The notes beneath the pieces are model-generated. The model ran no database searches. It worked only from the letters and a program-made list of their open reading frames with translations, and was not told the DNA's origin. Shown here piece after piece: positions 52,201 through 61,200 of a stretch of 64,000 nt of DNA; position 1 is the stretch's first letter, and every line of letters begins with the position of its first letter. The DNA comes from Terebella lapidaria (Eukaryota; Annelida; Polychaeta; Terebellida; Terebellidae), in the NCBI GenBank assembly GCA_949152475.1, contig OX424566.1, positions 28,496,423 to 28,560,422 of the forward strand. Direction: 5' to 3'. The translations under genes were made by a program, and so were the position numbers.

Positions 52201-55200
52201 TTGGCGCGCGTGCCTCCAATGATCACCCACTGATTAAAATGGCAATCGGCCGTCCGGGCGGTCGTAAAAACAGTTATAATCCAGACTCTTACTCGTTTTT
52301 AGGCAGATCCAGGTCGAACGGATGCTCCACCAAATATCGTAGTGTGGTTTGGGGGGATGGGTTGTAGGTGTGGAAGGATGACACTCGAGTTTTGATTCCA
52401 AATTTATTGTGTAATCCAGCTGTTACAGTAGGCTGTTGTCAGTGATCACAAAATGACACGAACTTCGAATTCGCCCGGGTGACATCGATGATTCGATTTC
52501 TTTAGCATCTTACTGACTGTCCGCTATTAGTTTTAATATTCCATTGTTAGGGATAACTTGCCGGGGCCGACGTGATGTTAGGTGCGACACCTCCGTCCAC
52601 ACAGAACCAAACTAAAAGAATTTTGAATTTTGAAAAGGACGCCAAGCCTGGTCTGATCTTACGTGCTATATGGTCAAACCAATCACAAAGTAGAACAGAT
52701 CCAAACTGGCGTTTGTGGGTGGGACTATGGTCCCAAATAAGGTGATCCAGAAAGTGTTGCTATGGCAACAAGGACAGAGGATAGAGATTTAGGGAAAATG
52801 TCCAAAACCATGAATATTCGAAATACCAGACAAAGGAATTACTGAACAAGGGATCACCTCAAAATTTAGAAAAGTGGAAACAAGTTTAAAACAGTTGTAA
52901 CTCACCAAGTTCACAATAATACAGATTGTGACATAGAATAAAGATGTACTACTTAGTACAATGGTAGTAACACAATATAATAATCATATAGATATTTTAG
53001 TTTAAACAATAATTGATCTTGATTGGCAATTGATACCTCATTGGACAGATATCGAATTTCAACATTATGATAATACCTTACATACTGTATATATGCTCGT
53101 ATTGGAGATCACAACACTTATGATCTCATTTGCCAGTTGGCAGCACATTGTCTCCACACAATATTTGTAATTTTGTGTATTGGCTCAACTTCAGATTGTG
53201 CAATGACACATGTCAACTGTCCAGTGGCACAAATTCCAAGACAGTCTGACTTGAACCAGGAGAGGGTTAGTACATGTATTATCTGCTAAACTCTTATGAA
53301 GATTGAAGGGCAACTCATGGAAATAGATATATTCAAACTTATTTACTAAGATATTTTCACTGTATAAGGCTCTTCGACTTGCAGTTTTTTGGCACCTGGT
53401 ATCTGGTGGCTCGTCTTCGTAACACGGGATTGTTTGATTCAAACGTCCTGCGAATTCAAGCGTCTGGGACGGGTAGTACTGAAGTCTTGATGGCTGCTTC
53501 ATAGTAAGTATATATATATAAGATATGGTACAACAAGCTAAATCAACTATTGTGATACTTATTATTAAATAAAAAGAAAAGATTTATAGTTAATCATGAA
53601 CTTTTGACGTATTATAATGTCAATACAAGTGATCATTATTGCTGCAGTAAAGGCACCTGTTTTCCTACCGGAAGAGTTGACTTCACGCCATTGGGCAGCG
53701 ACGGGTGTGACTTCCTGATCCATCGAGGAGCTATGAAACGTTTGTATTTGAAATTAATTAATATTTGAAATTAACTTTCATGGATTTGATTGATTTGAGA
53801 TGAAAACAGAAAGTGCTACATATAGATCTCTCTGATAATGAGCATACAAAACTCATCAGCTCAATTTTTTCCCAGCCGATCTAGTAGTAGGTAGTTTATT
53901 GACACTTTACGCATCACTTAACATTCAAAACAATGATTTACTTTTACAGTGTACATGCGAGTGATGTATACGGATTACACGGACAGCGCAGTGATATTCT
54001 CCTGTCGTCTGACTGCCGCTGACGCGCCTTGCCTCCCTGGCACTGACAATGTGTTCGTCCTGGCTCGCTCTCGTGGGATAACCTCGCAGATGCTTGGGGA
54101 CGCAGTGAGACATGTGGAGGGCGAATGCTTCCTCAGGGACGACCTTGAGTGGATCCCCAACGAAGGTGAGTAACGAGAATATTTTGATTGTAGAGAGTTT
54201 TTCATACACTGACTTATTGTGGTTTGTCCATTTCATCATTTTTCATGCGATGATGGAGAATATGAATTGTGTTCTGGTTGATTACTAAGTATTTACATGT
54301 CATGTATATACGAATCTTTGTTGTTCTTTGTTTTACGTCTAGGTGAATGTGAAATACATCAGGAAGGTAGACAGAGCTGTCTGATAGAGAACCTGCCTGC
54401 AGCAAAAAACCTTGACCTGAACCAGGTCAGTGATGGTAACGATGAAAATCCTCCAAAATTTACAAATTCACCCGAATGAATTCAGAGAAATCATCATCAT
54501 ATTCTTCCAAGTATACACTTTTCAAATCTAGGTGACAGGGACTTGGTATGCAGTAGTGCAGCTCAGAAGCTCAGCAAGCAGCTGGGATTCTGGAGTGTTG
54601 CGTATTGACCAGCTGGACACAACACGAATCAGACTGATGTCCGTCACTGCAAGGTGAACTTTGTATATGCGGAAAAGTTGTGGTATTGAGTGAAATTGTG
54701 AAAAGAAAAAGCATCTTGCAGCAAAATGTGATCAATCTAATACTTATGAATAAAATAAATTCCAAACATTTATAATAGATTGAATTATATAAAATCATAG
54801 GACCTGACATGAATTTGGTTCAAATTTGCAATGCTTAGGGATGGTTCCTGCCTCTCACCCATGTCTACCATTGCCACTGTAACCGAGCATCCACACATTT
54901 GGAAACTGGAAAGGGAATTTACCCCGAAAGGTAGTTGATACATACATAATTAGCATTCTTGATGTGGAAACCAATTGCTTCAGGCGGCATTCTGAAATGG
55001 GCAGTTCACATAGAGTCCTATGCACTATAAAAATCTGACAACAAACAGTTCTTACTTCAGCAGTAGAAAAGTAGGAAAATAATATCATACGCTACTTTCA
55101 TTTTTTCCCAGCCATGATCAAGGTGGTGTTTGCCGGTGACAAGTACCTTGCACTCTACCGATGTAGCCACGTAACGGCAGACGACAGCTGCTCGCCAGAG

Positions 55201-58200
55201 GGCGGAGTGGTGGTGATTCTCGCCCGATCGCAAATCGTCAATGAGGATGACTTGCGGAGCGTCATGGGACAAGTCAGTCAGACGTGCTACATGCTCGGAG
55301 ACTTCATGTGGACTAGTCGGGAAGGTTGTTTTTCATCGGCTGGAAAACATTTCGGGATATGTTGAAATTTTACTCCATTTATAAGAATTAATAAACCATT
55401 TTAGGGTATTTACGATCCTTGTTCATCCCACAATTAAGGTAGTGTCTATTTAAATAATTCTTGAAGAAAGTTGTGTATTTTGATGGCAAAATTGTTGCAT
55501 GAGTGTTTTTGTGGTTTTTCAGTTGAATGTCAGATAGTTGAACCAACCTGGGACAACTGTGCCATATATGAACTACCACAACATGAAAACTTCAACATCT
55601 CTCAGGTTTTGATTTAAGCCTATTATTTCTGAAGTGCTGGTCATCTGTGTATTGAATTCTACTTTAGATTTGTCTGTTTTGAGAAGAAAATCTGTACTCC
55701 ATTTTTATTATTTCTCAAATACATCTGAATTTCTAAATATTGACTCTGAATATTCCAAATCTAGATATTTTAACGATAACTTTCCACAGATCCTAGGCAC
55801 CTGGTACGGCGTCTGGTATCTCTCGGACACACAGAACATACAGAGTCTCATGTTACACCTCAGCCGTGCTGAGGGTGGCACTGGGATTGTTACCATGGCA
55901 ACAGGCTCCTGGGATGGAGTCTGTATCCCAGCATGGACACAAACACTGATCAGAGTTGGGGACAGTGCAACTTTCTCAGGGGAGGTCAACGGAGAAATGG
56001 GTGAGCTCACTGGTTCTTGAAATGACAAATTACATCATAGATTGACTATTTTGTTTACATATATTTGTCAGTACATCTAGTAAGTAGGATATACACCCTT
56101 CTTGATTTTTTGCACAGAGCTATAATAAATCGTAAAATTTAAATATCATAAAATTGAACACCAAAGTATAATTCAAAGAGAAAAAAATATGAACAATCAG
56201 CTGTATGCTATTCCTGTTGCTTACATCCCTGACCCAGTTGCCATTCGGATACACTGGGCTGACCGGCACACAATGGTAGCGACCCGGTGCCGGGGAGCTC
56301 TATCAGACGGCACATGTCCGCCAGGCTTCTCTGCACTTGTCGCGTTTGGTCGCACGGTGACACGAGGGCGTGAGGTCCGAGCGAAGCTGCAGGGCGTTCT
56401 TGAGGGGGCTTGTGTCAGTGTGACTGACTTCCTAAACGTGGATCATACTGGTGAAAAAATACACTTGAAAAACCTGAAGTGATTTTTGCAGAACCTGAAG
56501 TGATTTTTTGCAGAACTTTTACCTAAAATTAAGACCAGTAATACTCTGTAATATTCTGATACAAATATTTATTATTGACCAGGAGTGTACAATTGCCTTA
56601 CAGTCCAATGTGGGATGAGTTTCCAGCAAGAAGAGTGCAAAGTTGACAACATTCCAGTTCAAGAAGAGTTCAAGCCAGAGCAGGTGACGTTTTTATGCTG
56701 AATCAGTCTTTGAAGTCTATATTTCTACTAACTTTAACCTATATTCTGAAAAAAAAAATACAGACTGACACGAACAAAACAAGTTTATATTGATGTTTTA
56801 ATCTTTCCTTCAATATATGATCCTTAACTCAGGTGAATTAATATATTGTACATATAGATGTCTGGAGTGTGGTATAGTCAATACATTACCCAAGGATGGT
56901 CCGGCTACAAAGCGGTCAGAATCTACTATGAAATCTTTGGGAGCAACATCATAGTTCACTACAGCTACACCATGTCTGTGTAAGATTGACACGGGAGATT
57001 GAATAAGCATAATTTTGAATGCCACACTGTGAATCATGCTATTCTTTGTGTGGAAGTTATTATTGAGATATACTGCTGTTAGTTGGGAAAAATGCAGGAT
57101 CATGTTTCGTCTGTTTCAGAGATAGACCCTGTAATGTACGGAATGACATGTTGATAGCGGATGACAGCACACCAGGGATCTACAGGCACAGGGCTCCTCA
57201 AGTTAATGGTATTTAATTGAGGCATTTCGGCAGAAATGCCTTTATGGTTTTAACAGAATTTTATTTTTTTAAAAAGTCTAACGGGTATTAGCCTTTGACC
57301 TTGACCTTAAATTTTTCGCTGAGTCGGCATTTTTCGTTTTCATTGATATTTCGGAATCCGTCTGTCGTAGAGCAAAACGGACGTTATTTCCGGACTCATG
57401 GCCACAAACAAATATATCTGAGGGGTGTTAAGGATGAACTTTGACCTTGACCTTAAATTTTTCTGCCAAGTCAGCATTTTATATTTTCGTCAATATCTCG
57501 GGAAACGGTGGTTTGTACAGCGACATGGACATTATTTTCCGACTCTTTAAAGATGTCTAAGGGTATTAGAGATACACCTTGACCTTAAACTTTGTCTGGG
57601 GTATTAGGGGTGCACTTCGACCTTGACCTTAAATTTTTTGCAGTCTGCGTTCTTAGTTTTCGTTGATATCTCGGAAACGATGTGTCGTAAAAATGGATGT
57701 TATTTTCAGACTCGTCTAGAAAAATTTGTCTATGGGGTATTAGGGATGCACTTTGACCTTGACTTTAAATTTTTTCGCCGCGTCGGTATTTTTCGTTTTC
57801 CTCACAAAAATGGTGCATCATAAAGTGAAAAGGACATTATTGTTGTACTCGTCACCCTAGACAACATGTTCAATGGGTATTGAGCATGAACTTTGAAATT
57901 TTTTTACTGTGTCGGCATTTTTCATTTTTGTTGTTACCTCGGAAACGGTGTGTCATAGAGCGAAACAGACCCTGACCCGAATTTTTTTTTTATTTGAATC
58001 AGCATTTTGTTTGTATGTTTAGTATCTCAGATGGTTTGTCATGGAGGAAAACGGACTCATCACTCATGGCAAACATGCTCTAAATGTTATAAGGAAATGC
58101 CTCTAAGGCATCTTTAGGCCTTGACAGGTTTCTGACAGTAATTCGCAAGAACAGAATTTTGTTTTTCAAAACAAAATATAACTATTTTCAGGACATGATG

Positions 58201-61200
58201 TGTTGAAGCAAAATGTATTGCATAATTTACAACTATGTATAGCTGCATCTCTCTATTTACAGCAATAGTTAAGATCCTGCATCTCTGCCAGCAGTACATC
58301 GTGTTTTACGAGTGTAGCGGTGTGAATCCTGATGGAACCTGTCCGCTGAACCTAGCGAACATCTTGGTTGGCAGTCGGGATCCTGGGGAAATCCCAGAGT
58401 CGGAGAAACCCATGATTCACGAGGCTGTGCAGGAAGCTTGTGTGGAGGTCGCAGATCTTGTGCCAACTGATCATTCCAGTGCGAACAAACTTATGTTTTC
58501 CCTTCAGTGTGACAAACAACGGATTGTGTGTGATCCACAGTGAGACATAGATGATAAAATGAATTTGAAGCCAATTTTAAGAAGCAAATTATCTATTGGT
58601 TTTCTTTCAAATTACTTGTGTCAGCATAAGGACAATAGCCGTAATACATAACCACATATACACATAATAAATACATAATACATAGAAAAGGATGATTATT
58701 TTCCCAGCGGAGTGCTCCTCTCCGATTCCCCTGGAGTTGGACTGTGATCCAGGAGAGCTGCCCATGCAAGAAGAGTTTAATCTTAGCAAGGTACCTGGCA
58801 ACAAGCTTGTCATGTCTCAAATTGGACATTCATGACCATGGTAGAATTCAAATAAATTTGGCAAAAATTCCACAGGAATGCAACAGGTTAACTCAAACTG
58901 CATCAGATTTGGGATGGAGTCTCATCATAATTCCAACCCGATTAAACCATGTATTCAAAGTCATCCATTGACAGATTTGCATTGTATTATATTTTGAGTC
59001 ATGATAGAAACACTAATATTCCACAGTGTCATGTAGTCTTGATATAAAAATATCTCATGTTCTGCAGATGACAGGTTCGTGGTATGCAGCTGCCAAACTG
59101 AAGTCGACACACACCCAGGAATCCATGGCGATTTATTTGAGAGAACACAGTCGATACTTCGACCCACACGGCAACGAATGGGAAAAGTACGCACACGATG
59201 AAAGACGTAGATGGCATCAGCAATATAGAAGATACGATCCACATGGTCGCTATGGTGATACTGGTTACCTTGGCAACGAGTCTCGTGAAAGTTCACACTC
59301 TAGCAAGTCGAGTTCAGGGTCAGAGTCAAGTAATGAAAATAATCAAGGACATGGGTCTTATAATAGCTCCCAAGAAGATAGTTACCAAAGTGGCTCGCAT
59401 GAGGCACATGGAGACCAACATGTGCTTGGTTACCATAGTAACCATGCACACAAAGGCTGGAGTGACGAAACATCAGTACATCTCTCAGTTACCGGTTCAC
59501 GGTGAGTAGTCAGGTTGATACACTTATCATTCTAAAAACGATATGATAATATAAAAATCATGTGTTGTTTGTATTTTCATGTATACCGTTATATTCTTTG
59601 TCATAGAGTTGATAGTTTAGAGTTGAGTGAGACACATTTTTTTCAAGTTCAACTGCCAGAGTTTAAAAAGTTTAACATTTTAATATGACAAGGAAATATT
59701 TGTGCATGTCATAGTTTAAAAGGAAGAGATAAAGAAATATTAATAACACCGTGTTCAAGGGATATGTATAATCCTGAAGGTTGACACAGTGTTTTGAGGA
59801 GGCCTTGGAGGGTCATGTTTTGAGTGGACAGAACGGCAGAACCGCCAAACTTGTCATCCAGTATCAAAATTTCACTTGTAAGTCTCACTCTGGTGGCTAT
59901 TTATGCTCCACTTTCAAAAACTATCCAATCCCAAGTTCTTCTTAGGACTTGTTCAAATATTTCTTCAAATACATGAATAATTGTGAAAAACAAGCTGATT
60001 GCTTCAACACACATGAACATAAGAGCGTAATAACCTAAGGATGATAAGATGACACCCAACTCTCCTTATACATATAACTTCTCCCCATGTATACAGTTGG
60101 CAATCTTTTCCCATTATATTGCAGCCAATGCCCGAGTGCTATACACAGACTATACGGATATCTCACTGGTGCACCACTGTTACCGAGTAACGCCACATGG
60201 GGAGTGCATTCCTGGTCACTCAACGGTCATCCTCTACACACGAGACCAGGAGATTACAGGGGCGAGAATAGCGGAGAAAACCGCGACTGCTCTCCGGAAC
60301 AGAGGAGAACAGTCGTGTCTGCTTCAGGAACATTTTGTACCCATTGAAAAAACAGGTGAGTAGTGATAGGTGCATCAAAAGTTTATGAGTAAAGTTTGAT
60401 ACACATACGAAAAAATGGCTCTCCATTGTGTCAAGCCAAAAAAATTGGGGAAAGCAAACTACTGTAGTGACAATTTGGGTCGATTTTTTCAGTTGATAGG
60501 TGCCCGTTTGAGGAGCAAGTTCCAACTCAATGTAAACTACACAACTTGCCTGCGGTGCCGAACTTTGACATCAGGAAGGTATTAAACCTTCAATTTTATG
60601 CTTGGCCACTGTCTATAACCAGTTTTCAATAACATAAACATCATGAAAATAACAAATAAAAAGTTAGAATCTGACATCTTTTTAGTTAATTTGAATTTGT
60701 ACTGAGTTGAATATTGTATACATGACCTGTGTCGTACAGTTCCTGGGCCGTTGGTACGCGGTATACAGAAGCACACACGGCGTGGGTCGCTGGCTCTCCA
60801 TGACTCTTGAGTTCGAGCAAAGTCCTACCGGAGACTACATGGCCTATTACACAGGCTCCACAAGGTTTGGCATGTAAATAAGATTTAAAAAAAAGACATG
60901 AATCAATCCTAGATGGGAAAATTTTCTTGAAAAAAAATCCAATTTAAAAATATTCTGCTGATATTTGGAATATGACAAGTTTGAATCATATAGTATACTG
61001 TTTGCATATTATTTATGTTATTAAACCTTTTCTATTCTCAGTGAAGGAAAATGTACGAAGACCATGGCAATGAGACTGACGCTGTCAACAAATGGCCGAA
61101 GTTACTGGAGAGGGACAAGTACCAGTACTGGAGGTGGTGTGATTGAAATACAGTGGTCCCTTGTAAAATAAGACCCTTAGAAATCGACTTCTCAGACCAA

